A DNA stretch of 64,000 bases from Linepithema humile. Lineage: Eukaryota > Arthropoda > Insecta > Hymenoptera > Formicidae. Below are positions 12,601 through 25,200 of this stretch, one piece after another; the first letter of the stretch is position 1, and each line of letters starts with the position of its first letter. Under the pieces are notes generated by a model. That model saw nothing but the letters and a program-made list of their open reading frames with translations, was not told where the DNA came from and ran no database searches. The translations under genes and the position numbers were made by a program. The stretch lies in the NCBI RefSeq assembly GCF_040581485.1, contig NC_090135.1, positions 9,913,001 through 9,977,000 on the forward strand, written 5' to 3'.

Positions 12601-13680
12601 AACGCTGAGAAATTTTATCCGGGATTAATCAATCTCAACTTTCGCAATATAAGTTTTCCGGTGTAAGTACAAAAATCGTGGGCGGATGCGTCGAGCAGAA
12701 AGAGAAATTTCCGGCCGGAAAACTTCAAGCGGATTATCGCGCGAGAAGAGTGAGATGCATTGTGTCACGCGTGCGTGGCGCAATGTATTCACGCACTTTC
12801 ACCGTTCTCGTGTTGCGTTTCTCGCGAAGCGGCAAGTCGAGCTAATTAACGCGATCTTCTCGCCTTTCGACCGTGAACTCGACAGATCGGATGGCTGATA
12901 AGAGAAATGCTAAAAATTAATTATTTTCCATATTAATAACTAATTAATTAAAATAGTTATTTTAGTGTAGCCCAGTATGATATATCCCGCACACGTAATT
13001 AGTATAATTAAAGTTTGATCAATTATTTCGTTAGAATAGTTATCCAACTTTGATTTAGATTAACACTTAATTAGATTTCCATACTATTGTAATTAAAGCC
13101 CGGTCAATTATTTTCGTGGAGTATTAATTAAAATTTGACACAGTAAAGTGGATCCTCTACATATTGTTCATTGAGTAACATCTATTTATTATTATGTACT
13201 GAAAAAATCCCATTTACGTAGTCAGTTATATACAAAGTATGAACAGTATTGAGATGAGAATCGATTATCAAAATTACCCCAGCTGCATGAGTGTCAAATG
13301 GTAGTTTAAAAAGATTTAAGAATATTTAGCTCGATAAATATATATAATCGGGGTCTTTTCTATCTCATATCTTCTAACTTAAATACATATTTTTCTATTA
13401 TTATAATATACATATAATTTATTTATCTCATAACTTGTATTATATGAGATATTTTTTATCTTTTTACAATTTCTATTGTTACGCATATTTTTTCCTATCA
13501 ATTTGAAAAGGAGCGTTTGATCGAAAGAAAAATACATGCAACATAAATAAAACATATTCATATATTAATAACAAATATACAAAAAAGAGAAATTTGTGTA
13601 AAAATATAGCGAAAATAGAAAAGACCCGATAATTGTTCTTAGCAGCGTAATTAGTATTGCAGACTTAGTCATACAACGTG
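9640..13680. other. intronic or intergenic, nothing firm
   Basis: Mostly AT-rich. It holds (AC)n-like and pyrimidine-rich DNA just after the 9.4-kb donor, a CpG-rich patch at 11.49-11.65 kb, another at 12.66-12.9 kb, and many TAATTA-type motifs at 12.92-13.15 kb. I see no exon that can be defended. Confidence 0.5.
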
Positions 13681-13686
13681 GGATCG

Positions 13687-13693
13687 TATATAG
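13687..13693 (+). promoter_or_regulatory. possible TATA box of an internal whirlin-family promoter
   Basis: TATATAG stands alone about 80 bp upstream of an ATG (13771) that is followed by a good donor. A start site near 13,715-13,725 would fit the usual 25-35 bp spacing. Inferred from position only. Confidence 0.3.
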
Positions 13694-13770
13694 TTCGTTA
13701 GCTATTATAGTTGAATATCGGCGATTGGATAGTCAATAGTGTTCGCGATTGGAAACTGTCTCTGCTGTCG

Positions 13771-13808
13771 ATGTGTGCGTCGTTTCTCCGCTGCGCATTC
13801 GAACGACG
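13771..13808 (+). CDS. dysc: candidate alternative first coding exon of the whirlin-family gene
   Basis: ATG at 13771 gives MCASFLRCAFER and runs into a strong donor (GACG|GTAAGC) at 13809, phase 2. An in-frame stop lies upstream at 13708-13710, as expected of a first exon. The next same-strand acceptor, CCGCAG at 15201-15206, needs exactly this phase: CG plus G makes an Arg codon, and the frame continues KGPDAQSPPCEYK into the PDZ exons. A TATA-like box lies upstream. This would give a short isoform with only the C-terminal PDZ domain. The splice phase match is seen; the use of this exon is inferred. Confidence 0.35.
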
Positions 13809-14019
13809 GTAAGCCGGTTGTGTCGTGCACAGAATCGGAGCCGACGACGGCGAGCAAATCTAGCGGACAATTAGAATGCGACAACGACAACACGACCGCG
13901 CCACCACACCACCACCACTACCACTACCACCATTCTCTTTATCTCTCTCTCTCTCCGAGCACCACCAACACCCAACTGCTACCAGCCTGCCATCAGCAAA
14001 AGCATGACTCAATTTTTCG

Positions 14020-14051
<32 letters not shown>

Positions 14052-15206
14052 TCTTGTGATCTATATATTTATCATATACATATCGATATATGTATAGCCG
14101 TCACTCGCGTATGTGTACATTATATGCTCGCGCGTCAGCACATACGATTCACATACATGCACATAGGTAATGTGATACTGCACGCAAAAGGAAAAGCGGA
14201 ATGGAACAATGCAGTTGAATCGCGGAAAGAGACGATAAAACTATGTAAATAATTCTGATATTTTACCGTTAAAATATTTACATTTCTCTATGCACTGTTA
14301 AACTCTTTCTAATAAAATTAAAATATATAATAAGAAAGGTAGAAAAGTTTTACTATCATTGTTAAAATATCTTCCTAATTTTTATCATTAAAAGTTTGCT
14401 ATTAAAATTAGAATAGTAAATAAATACTCTCTTGTCGCAATTAAAATATCTTTCCACTTTTTTAATATTATTCCTGTTTGATTTCCAGCACGCTAGATAA
14501 GGCATGCAAGATGAGAAAGTATCGAGAGAATAGTTAGAATGCACTCCGAGAATGCTATCAAAATACACTTCTGTCTATCAGCTTCCGATCAGCACTTTCG
14601 CATTTTACATCGAGATTAATGTTCCACGGAGAAATGTACTGCAAACTTGCGGGAGTTCGAGAACATTACAATAACATCTCGCATTATATATACATCTAAT
14701 GCCGGAAGCTGCGTGAAGACTACCAGAACGCTCTTCCACCGCAGCGTGCACGCGATTACGCTAGCATAAGCCTTCTTAGCTCTTATGTGCTATCATCGTA
14801 CATGTGTCTGTGCATCGAGACGAATTTCCGGATGCGCAATAGCAACCACGTTTAATTTTATTAATAAAATGACCAAATCTGAAATTGCGAAGAACGAAAA
14901 TAATAAAATAATAAATAATTCTACAATATTATGAAATTATTAACTCAAAATAACCAAAAGATTCGGAATCCAAAATCAAATTTATTTCGTTCCTATATAA
15001 AATATATAACTCGAAATAATTTAGGATTTTAAATTTGAAATAAAATTTGGCCTTTAATAGAAAATTCTAAAGTTGGAAGCTTCATAACTTAAACATGACT
15101 TCACATTCTACTTAATATATTTATTATTTTCCCATTCTAAAATATAATCGAAAGATTTGGCATACAACTTTCGGTTGCTGTCGCGAATCCGGCAAGATGG
15201 CCGCAG

Positions 15207-16536
15207 GAAGGGGCCCGATGCTCAATCGCCGCCGTGCGAATACAAGCTATGCCCGTTCCAGGAACTCGCGCACAAGCTCTCGCGGAGCTTCGACATGCAG
15301 GAGGCACAATTGTTGGAGGAAGGTGGCGGTGCCGGTGGCGGGCCCGCTGGCGGCGGGACCGCGGGCGGCCCGCCACGGCGTCATCACAGCGTGCAGCGGC
15401 TGTCTCGCAACGAAATGTCGGAACGCAGGGAGGAGGACGGCGCCCTGGTGGTGCCGGATCATCAAGGCAACCTGCGCATCACCGTGAAGAAGACCAAGTC
15501 GATCCTCGGCATCGCCATCGAGGGCGGTGCAAACACCAAACACCCACTGCCCCGAATCATCAACATACATGTGAGCCCTTTTCTATCTTTTTTTTTCAGA
15601 AGAATGAATCAACAAGCTTTCAACTAATTTAAAATCGAAAATTTTAGATTGTTTTTCGAGAAATCGCAAAGCTAGACTGTCGACAAAGTGTTGTAAAACA
15701 CCTAAGGAAAACTATTATGCACCCAATTAATATTTTTTTAAACTTTTCAACGAGATATATTTCGTACAAGAGTTCGTATATCAGGCACTCAATTATCTCG
15801 CTAAATGAAGTTTGGTTTCGCCAATTAATTAATATGCGTCGAACGAATTTACGGCCGGCGTCACTTACAGAGGCATAAACAATATTACCCCGCAAACGTG
15901 ACTAACGCATGCGGTAATTTGTTGCAGGACAACGGAGCGGCTTACGAGGCTGGTGGCCTCGAAGTCGGCCAGCTTATCCTCGAGGTCGACGGTCAGAAAG
16001 TTGAAGGTAATACCGGCAAGGCCAAAGTACGATAGATCTTTTATGTTACTACATCTAATTTTTTCCAATAAAACCTATCTTTCAGATTTCTACAACAAGA
16101 AAAAATCTATTGTCAAATTTCAATATAAAATGATAAAATTATGTTAATTCAGTATAAAGTATTATAAAAAATTGCGCATTATCTCCTATTTTTATATATA
16201 TCTTTATATTTACCCATATTTTATTATTAATATTTTTGTTGTAAAGTTTTTCTGAGGATTTTAAGACAAAAAATTTTAAAAGATTAAATTAAAATAAACC
16301 ACTAAAAAATCTCAATGACACAAGCATGAGATCCTAGAATTGATACCGCATGTAATTCCGCGCGAGCAGCAATTAATTTCACATTACTTGCAGGACTGCA
16401 TCATCAAGAGGTCGCACGGTTAATCGCCGAGTCGTTCGCGCGCCGCGACCGCAACGAGATCGAGTTTCTGGTTGTAGAAGCGAAGAAGAGCAACCTGGAG
16501 CCGAAGCCGACGGCGCTCATTTTCCTGGAGGCGTAG
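15207..16536 (+). CDS. dysc: whirlin/dyschronic-family PDZ scaffold, C-terminal exons (partial)
   Basis: Three exons join in frame: 15207-15570 (start uncertain; an AG at 15196 is also possible), 15928-16006 and 16394-16536, ending in TAG. They encode about 195 residues. First comes a conserved-looking stretch, PPCEYKLCPFQELAHKLSRS, then a Gly/Ala/Pro linker, then a full PDZ domain. In the PDZ domain the carboxylate-binding loop reads SILGIAIEGGAN, followed by PLPRIINIH, GGLEVGQLILEVDGQKVEG and the helix HHQEVARLIAESF. The chain ends FLVVEAKKSN...LIFLEA. Loop and helix match the third PDZ of whirlin (WHRN), a scaffold of stereocilia and synapses; the Drosophila relative dyschronic acts at presynaptic sites and in rhythmic behaviour through the Slowpoke channel. 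Splice sites are CAT|GTGAGC, TTGCAG|GAC, GAAG|GTAATA and TTGCAG|GACTGC. The N-terminal PDZ domains are not in these exons. Family assignment is firm; the symbol is by orthology. Confidence 0.9.
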
Positions 16537-17462
16537 CAGGAATCTCCCACCTCCGAGCCGGAACCGCCGTAGCCCGATCTGATGAAGGCTCGATCACCGA
16601 CGGCGAGTCTCGAGCGTCGCCGCCGATGAATCCGATCGAGAAACCAATCGAACAATCACGATCAAACTTCGGAGAGTTCGCTTTCTTGATTCGGACGATC
16701 GAGCTATCAGTCAGCTGCTAATTATTCATTCACCCGGCCCTGGTGGTGGGAACTTCGCTTCACCCGCTAATGCAAAAAAAAAACAACGTTTCGAAGATTT
16801 CGCAGGACCGGCATTGCCAGATTTTCAAGTTCAGACTTTCGGAAAATTGTTCTAACGGACAACAAGTCGCATCGACGGAACGAGGAATCCCGAAGCGTGC
16901 TCTTCGAATCGCGCTCGCCCTCTCGAATTTTCTTTCCTCGCGAATCCGCGAGTCCGCATCAAACTACCGCGTTACTTTATTGTATATATACATAGGTGCA
17001 TACACCGCTGTACATAACTCCTGTGAGACAGACAGTTCGATAGAAAACGATGAAATTCGAGTGTGAAGCACCTGGCAATGCCGGTCCCGAGCTTGCGTCG
17101 GAACTGTTCACCGATTAATTGCGCGATAATTAATCACCGTCGCAACCACGTGGCACGAGATGCATCATCCTTCGCAAGAAAACGAGCTCGAAGATGTAGA
17201 GAAATATTCACCGCTTCATCGCTGGTTGCCTCGAAGATTAGAGAAATAGACAAAAGATATCGTGCAATGTGCCAAACTAAACTAACGCAAGTTGTTTCAC
17301 GTATTCTATGATGTTAATCGATAAGAGATCGATACACGAGAACAGAGCGAGCACGCTCTTTAGCGCGACAAGAGTGCAGACCTATATGCTCACACGTATA
17401 CACACAGTGTAGTTGCGTGAACGAGATTACCTCACAAACACACGCGCAAACTTGTACACACA

Positions 17463-17478
17463 CGCGCGCGCGCGCGCG
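17463..17478. repeat. (CG)8 microsatellite in a CA-rich setting
   Basis: An alternating CG run of 16 bases flanked by CACACA-type sequence. Such an alternating purine-pyrimidine run could form Z-DNA. It lies in the probable 3' UTR. Confidence 0.85.
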
Positions 17479-17662
17479 ATATAATGTTCGCGCAAAATCC
17501 GAACTCGCAGTCGTGTCGACTCGAGTCGAGATTAATCACGCCGTTGATTATTAATTATGAATGTTATAGCAGAGAGATTTGTATCCGAAAAGCAGAACAA
17601 CGAAAACATCGAAAAACTCGAGAAAAGCTCAAAATACTCCAGAATCATAAAAATTAAATAAT

Positions 17663-17668
17663 AATAAA
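17663..17668 (+). terminator. candidate polyadenylation signal
   Basis: AATAAA, the first after the whirlin-family stop codon at 16534-16536, about 1.13 kb downstream. Confidence 0.3.
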
Positions 17669-18761
17669 TGATAAATTAAATTAAGTTGAATAATGTTAAA
17701 TTAAAAGAGTATGAAATAACATCAATTATTGGCATTTAAAGATTTATTTTCAAAAAAGTAGATATTGCACAAAATTCTAACAATTCTTCATCTTGTAACG
17801 TGAACTTATTTACTATATTGTTTTCAAATTTGCAAGCTTCGATTTATATCTCTGTAAATTCTCATTTTATAAAAGAGAAATTATAACAACAGATGATTCA
17901 GGATTTTCTTCTGCTTTTCGGGTACAATCGTGTTGATCAAGATTCTCGTTAATTCGAATGATTAGGTGTCGTTCGGCTGGTCCTCGAAATCGCGCCTAAT
18001 ATCGCTTAGTAGTTTGTTAAATGTTACTGTATAGATTAATTAACGTTGACGTAGTCGATGGACGTTGATCGGACGTCGCTAGGGCGTCGCGCGTTCGTTT
18101 ATTGCGTTGTGTCAGTTGTATGTATTGTTAGAAGATTTCAATCCCCCGGTGCTCGATACATCCGCAAACAAGCGCATGCAATTTGTCAAATTCCATTTAA
18201 TTACCGTAGCAATTATCATAAACTTCGAGATAATTATCTAAAAAACTTTTAAGTGAATAATTCTATTATCTGTATTTGCAAAAACAAATATCTGCCACTT
18301 TCCTTAATTTAACTTCTACATATTTGCGATAAAAATAAAATTGCAACAAAGATAGAAATTATATCGATATTTAATTAAAATTGAAGTGAAAAGGATGCGT
18401 GATCGCCGAGAGATCTCGCATGCGCGACGGATGTATCGTGACGCGGGCGTGGGTTGACGATAATATAATATTTTGTTGACCGTCGAGAGTATAGCCGAGA
18501 TATGCGTCGATGATCGTCATCGAGGCGGAATTAACGACGATCTTGACCGGGCGAGATCGGTACGACGGCGGCGTCGACTTGTTACGTTTTGCGGACGTTG
18601 TTGAGGCTTAAAAGAAATATATTACTCACGTACACACGCTACGTACACATATTTATACATGTACATATAAGTATTATGGTGAAGGGGAAAAAAAATACAG
18701 TGGTGGAATTGCAAATCGTACCTACTACCTACTGGGCGTCAAGCGTTTCGCCGAAACAAAC

Positions 18762-18763
<2 letters not shown>

Positions 18764-18807
<44 letters not shown>
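18764..18807. repeat. (GA)22 microsatellite
   Basis: An uninterrupted GA dinucleotide run followed by imperfect GAAA/GAGA sequence to about 18,833. GAGA tracts can bind GAGA-factor-type proteins in insects, but nothing else here suggests a promoter. Confidence 0.95.
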
Positions 18808-18811
<4 letters not shown>

Positions 18812-21800
18812 AAGAGAAAAAGAAAGAGAGAGAATATATAATTTAAAGAGTAAAAAGAAAATAGAAAAATAATAAGAGCGTATGCGCGGTATTTTCAAAG
18901 AGAAACTAAACTTAGAGATGCATACACACATATAGTAAGGGCCTGATTGAGTTCGAATTCAAGCGACGGAAAAATCGCGGAGGACCATGCGAAAAATCTT
19001 TGACTCTGGGAAAAAACATTTATAATAAAAAAAAGCAATAATTAAATATATTTTAAATAAAAAGGTAATTTTTTATATTAAATTCTTTTTAATTCGAAAT
19101 TATCTTGAAACCTTATCACATTTTCGCGAATTCTCATGCAAATCTAACTTATCTGTACCTGACAAGCGAAAGAGAGTAAGTCGCTTTATAGATTATCCTT
19201 TTTTAAATGATATTAAAAAAAAAAAAATAAGCAGCAGTTTTTTCCTCGAGTCAAAAAAATTCACTCAAGGATAGCAAGATATTATCGATAGATGCAACCC
19301 GTTCTTGCATGATTCCGACGAGTATAAATGCATTTCAACGCGCCCGAAAAGCTGAAAATCTCAAAGATATATAAATTACTAATTGTAAGTATTATCTTCG
19401 TATATATGTAAGAGAAATATAGAGGAAGAGAGCGAAGAGCGTGATTAATAGCATAATGATAGGCGTTAAAAGCGCGAGTATTTTAATACGATAATCACAC
19501 GTTTGCGAAGAAGAACGGCTCGATTGTCCGCGATTTTTCCGAGATTAAAACAAAAAATGTTAAAATACTTGTAGAATATACGCGTGCGAGCACTTGTGCA
19601 GTTGTGTGAATGCCAAATCGAGCCACGAGCGAGCGAAGGAAAATATTTAATCATAATATCCAGGCAATTAATCCCTTATCACATGATGCGATGCATGATA
19701 ATTGCATAAAAAATATATATCTCAACTACGCCTCAATTATAATAACGGATTTTTGACATATCAGGACAAATTTTCAATGGAAACTAACAATTTATCATAA
19801 TTCAAAATTCTTTATATTAAAAAATATCTGAAACTTTAAATAAAAATTAGATTTTTATTAAATTAGATTAAACTATTTGTCTGAAAAACTATTTGAAAAA
19901 TAAATATTTCTTAATTATTTTTGTAACATGTTTAACTTGCAAAAGTTTTTTTCTGTAGTACAATTCACATCCTATTAAATTACTCACTAAGGAAAGAATA
20001 TTATCAAGAAAAAATCAATTTAGGGATTTATTCGGGAAGGCATCATGTTGTGAGGGTTTAATGACCTAAGATTTCAGCAAATGTGCCAAAAAGTTTGCGC
20101 TTAATTATACCGATCAACGACAACGGCAGCTTCAGCTGGCATCGTCTTGTCGCAAAAAAAAAAAGATAAAGAACGTGAAGGATAACGATAAGTTGAGATG
20201 GATTTCCCGGAGCACACTTAAATCTTTTTCTTCGCTATTCTTTTTGTAGCACGCACGGGAGCATGATAAGTCGCTTTTATCACCAAGTCGCAGTGAAAAA
20301 AGAAAAGCCGAAAATGTATTGCGAAAGGAGAACTAAGAATAAGATGAATTAACGGGGTAAACAAAAGAGTCGGGTTTGCGCTTTCCTTTCGGACGAGAAT
20401 AATATGAATTGTCGAAAGGATCGAAGCGCCGGACTCGAAAGACGAGAAGGGACGAGGGGTGGCTCGAGGATCACGGAAAGCGATTCGCGGGGACTTGACA
20501 GATTAAAATAAGATGAGATATTTTTGTAAAGCTTTCGATGTTACCGCAAATCTCCCAGAAACGTCTCGAAGATCTCAGCTGACATATCCGACAATGCCTT
20601 ATCGCTTTTAAAATCGAATGCTATCGGGGAACGCGCCGCGCGAAAAGATGAGACGACAAAACCGGGAACGCGTGAGACACCTGATACACAACCCCAATCC
20701 ATTTCCCGCCTTCCGACAGAGAAAGAGAGAGAAAGAGTGAGAGAGAGAGACTAATCGCGAAACACTCGATAACGCTTTGAAACATTCGTGATAGTCTTGT
20801 TTGCACTGTGAAAACATTTGCTTCGAAAGCAAACATATTGCTTAGTAAACAAAACTAATGAAATGTCTCCAGATTATCAAGCATATTTTTAGTTTGCGTC
20901 CGCAGTTTTTGAGCAACAGTCACTTTTACAAAGTCATAAATCGCTGTTTTTATTATTAATATTATTATATTTTTTATTATTTTTACTAATATCAAAATAA
21001 TATTACTTTGCTGATTACTATTGACAATTTAGAAGAAAAATTTCAGACATATGCGATAAAAAAAGCAAGTGTAGAGTAATTTAGCAAAAATAATGATAAA
21101 TTTATTTTAATTGCTGCAATTCATCGATTACATTTCAATTATCGGAAATGAGAACAACAAAGAAGTTCAAATTTGTTCTATTTTATTTCCTTCTATTTTT
21201 TGGTTTGTAAAAGGCGTGCGTATAAGACACGAAACTTAGATTAATAAAAAATTTAAGGAAAGGATGTCAGTGGAAGTAAATAAAGTATAACTTAAAAAGA
21301 GGAAGATTAAATGTGCAAGACACCGATATTAAAATATTAATTAATTAATTAATTAGTATCGTAACTTTCTAGTGTTTATTTTCGCACGCACGCACGCACG
21401 AAGCTGTTAACCCGCAAAAGTGTTTGCAATTTCATTTGCGCATTAATTAAGTTGCGCTCCAGATCGAGTCCCGAGTGAACTCTTCCTTGCTTAATCCTCC
21501 TTGACCGACACTCTTCGCCGATGAGAGCGAACGGTTTAATTTCTCTAAAGTTTCCTCGAAAATATCGTTAGAAGAGTGCAACTATATTTAAATTTAAAAT
21601 CGTGAGAGCCAATTTTAAAAAGATTTAATTGATACTTCAATTAAATAAGTAATACAAAAAAAGTACCAGATGTCTTTTTAACTACAAATTTAGAATCGAT
21701 TCTTTTTAAGTACCAAAAATTTTCGAGAAGAATTTTTCGCGAATTAAGCTTTGGAAGCAACAAAAATACACTCTCCCGTTAATTTCAGATCAACTTTGCT

Positions 21801-21892
21801 GCAACAGGATATTTATTTGAAGCGCGCGCTTTCTATTAAAAAGTTACAATAAATTGTCATTAAAGTAAAAAAATTTATTAAAAGGACATCCG

Positions 21893-21894
<2 letters not shown>

Positions 21895-21950
<56 letters not shown>
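21895..21950. repeat. (GT)28 microsatellite
   Basis: A perfect 56-base GT run in AT-rich spacer. Confidence 0.97.
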
Positions 21951-21952
<2 letters not shown>

Positions 21953-22218
21953 CTGGATTATCTTGTATAATCTCACAGCTTGCATCTTTTATGAAATAAC
22001 GATGTTAAAGTTTTTGCAATAAAAATAAATCCTAGTCCAGACTTTAAAGTGCATAATCTCATATTCCTCATGTAAAAAATCCGAGGTATCTCACGTGGCG
22101 TGGATGGCGTACATCGTTCGCAGATTCGATACGAGACCGACATTAATTAAGCAAACACAGAGCAACAACTAACGCAAAAGTCTCGCGTAATTCCTAGCTC
22201 CTATTTACCTGTTACAAG

Positions 22219-22262
22219 TGAGAGAGAGCGAGAGAAAGAGAGAGAGAGAGAGAATGTGTGTG
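22219..22262. repeat. imperfect (GA)n then (TG)n tract
   Basis: A purine-rich GAGA tract with AAAG interruptions runs into a short TGTGTG segment. Confidence 0.8.
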
Positions 22263-25200
22263 TGAGAGAAAAAGTAGCGAGAGAAAAATACAAAAGAAAT
22301 GCATTATTATCACGTCACGCAAGCTCACTTTTTCTTATCACGTCACATTTTATTATCTAACAAATGTATATGTAGCGATTACATAAACTTTCTGCAAGGA
22401 AGAAAAAAGTTACGAAGTTAATTAAACTTGTAGCGTACATGCAATTTAAATAATATATTTTTCTGAGCTGAAAAAACCATGTCACTTTTTCACGATTTTT
22501 GTTTTAAGAATCCTCTAAAACTTATTTAGATCATAATACATATAATATAATAGTTCATATAAAAACATCGAATGAGAAACAAATACTAGTCAATCAAAAA
22601 TTTTTAGCGAATAAAATGACATAGATAAAAAGATTGATAAATTGATAATAATAAATAAATTTATACAGGTAAATTGGAGGAAATTTACATATCGACGATG
22701 GCTTTGTTAATGCTGTCGTCATCCACACACCACAATGTAATTTGATAAAGAGCGTGAGAACTCGCGTGACATGATAATAGCGCCGTTTCCCTCCCCATCG
22801 TTAAAAATCGACACGTAAACCAATGTAATTGTAACCGTAATTTACTACTGTACATAACGCGCGACAGCTCGTTCATACGCATTTCATAGATCATCTTTTT
22901 TGCAATCGAACTTGTACATCTCTGATACACACGTACACTCTCGCAGCAACGCGTAATACACCAGCACACACGGACGGACACAAACGAAGTGCATGGATCA
23001 AAGCGAAACCAGCGCGCCGGACTGCGTTAATTGAGTAATTCGTTAGTTTACTACAAGCGCAACGCGTCCGCGGCCTATAAACTTCATTCGCCAGCACGGC
23101 TTTTGTTCAAACGCCGCCGTTCGCATTGTTTGCGATATTGCAATTAAATGATTTTCCTTTTTTCCTTTGCAAAAGTGATTTTTTTGACATAGGAAAAAAA
23201 ACGCGCGTTTGTCATGCCTTATAAAATAAAACATATGAGCAATCACTCTTCAATAACCAAGCATATTTTTAATGTGCGCGCGTAGCGATAATTTGAAAAC
23301 TAGTCTTTACAAAATAATAATAACCAATACATTCACAATTATTTATACGGCAAGCATATATGAATAACTGAAATGTAAATATTATAAGCTTGTTTGTTAA
23401 GCCAAAATAAATTCTTGCTACGTTTCGCTCATAATTTTATTTCAACGTGATTATTAAGCAGACTTAGCGAGGAAATATGAGAGAAAATAGTAAGAATAGG
23501 AAATCCCCTTTTTCCAGGAAGAATAAAGATCGCGCGAGAATAAAGTATCAGGACAATAGAGGGATTGCAGGATCTATGCGACCGACATGAATAGTAGCTT
23601 TCAGAGAACCGTGCTGGTGAACAAAATTTACAGGCCACGAACGTTGCGGTAATCCTCGATAGGAAGAATAAGAGGAAGGAGGGAAAAGTAAAACGAATCG
23701 ACTCACACACACGACTATACAGAAGCCACGTAAGATTGTGATACGTGGAGACGTGGCACGCGCGCCTGGCATTATTATAATTGTTCTTATCATTATGATG
23801 ATTATGGTGATTATTATTACTATGATGATGACGATTATTATTACTAATTGAATAAAATGTTCACCACGAGAATCAAACGTATCTTTCGTTCTCTCTCAAG
23901 AACGTCCCTTTATTCCTTTTTAAATAGTAATATTGACATATTAGTAATATTCACATATTTAATAAAACACAAATATTAAATGCTCGCTCTCTTGCTAAAA
24001 TCTTAGGAATTTATAATATACTACGAAAAGTAAAAAAGTAAAGAGACTTCCCAAATTCCTAAACTAATGAAAAATATCCCTTTATTTTTTTACTCTTCTA
24101 TAAATGTATTCAAGAGTTACGTAAACATTTAGATATTGCGAGATATTTTAATTTCACTATCTCTTAAATTAATAAATTTAATTTTTTTACGAATAATGAT
24201 TTCGATTAAATCTATTTTTTAATAAACATCATTTTTCACGGAAAAAGAAATTCAAAATATTTAGTGTTACTCTTCTTACGAGTTTCTCTGTTAGAAATCT
24301 CGGAGTATACTTCCTCAATTTTTCAGGAAAAAAAGCAAACAAAATAAAGATCTGCTTCGCGTTGAAATTCTTTACGTGCTTCGCGGGTTTCGTGTAGCGT
24401 TTGCTTTGCTTCGCGGAGAGCCACGCGGAGAGTGCGCTGCTTGTTTTCGTTTGCGTCATTCGACCCGGCTGCGGCGTGGGATTTGGAGGTAGCGTTTGAC
24501 GTAAGAAGAAAGCTCCCGCTCCCGCTCTGCTACATTTTACACATGTCATAAAACACGAATCAGCAACCATCGATCGCACTAAAATTGCATCAAAAGTCAT
24601 CCATCGACTGAATTATCCCGCCGACTTCTTCAACAAATAACGATGCTTCGCAGAAACGAGATAATTCACGCTGCTATCTTTGGTTTCTGCGCGAGCCAAA
24701 AGTTAACTTTTAAAAATAGAAAAAAAATAAAACAATAAAGGTAAAGAATAGAAATAATAACGTTAAATAACACAAATAAAAACATTATATAGTTACTTTT
24801 TGCCTCTAAGATAATTTTTCATTATTTAATCATTCGTCATATAATAAATATATAATAACGCGCAACGATTCGTGCAGGTATGTGAAGTTATGGCAAATAT
24901 CCCCAAGCCATTGAAAAATACAGAGAGCCACTTCTCGACTACAAAGTATATTGTTTAGAAAGTAAATAGTCGAGAATAGAGAGATAGGTTCCCATTCGGG
25001 AACGATAAAAGTAGAACGAGACCGCTCGCGGAAACGCTGAAATTAGAAGACCACTCACACACGGCGAATTTCTCCTCGCGGTTTACACGAAGCGCGATAC
25101 GTAACTCTCAGCTGATCGATAAGGTGGGACAGCACGGTTCCCTTACGTAACGAAACGAATGCGCACACGTGGTGTATAATCCGGTTAAAAATCGCGCGAG

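Larger units (their letters stand above)
16537..17690 (+). other. dysc: probable 3' UTR of the whirlin-family gene
   Basis: Follows the TAG directly, with no further exon seen. It starts CpG-rich (to about 17.55 kb), includes a (CG)n and (CA)n run at 17,455-17,480, and the first AATAAA is at 17,663. Extent inferred. Confidence 0.4.

Noticed and set aside
15234..15632. Arg/Ala-rich frames overlapping the whirlin-family exon
   Set aside because: Out-of-frame shadows of the PDZ-coding exon.
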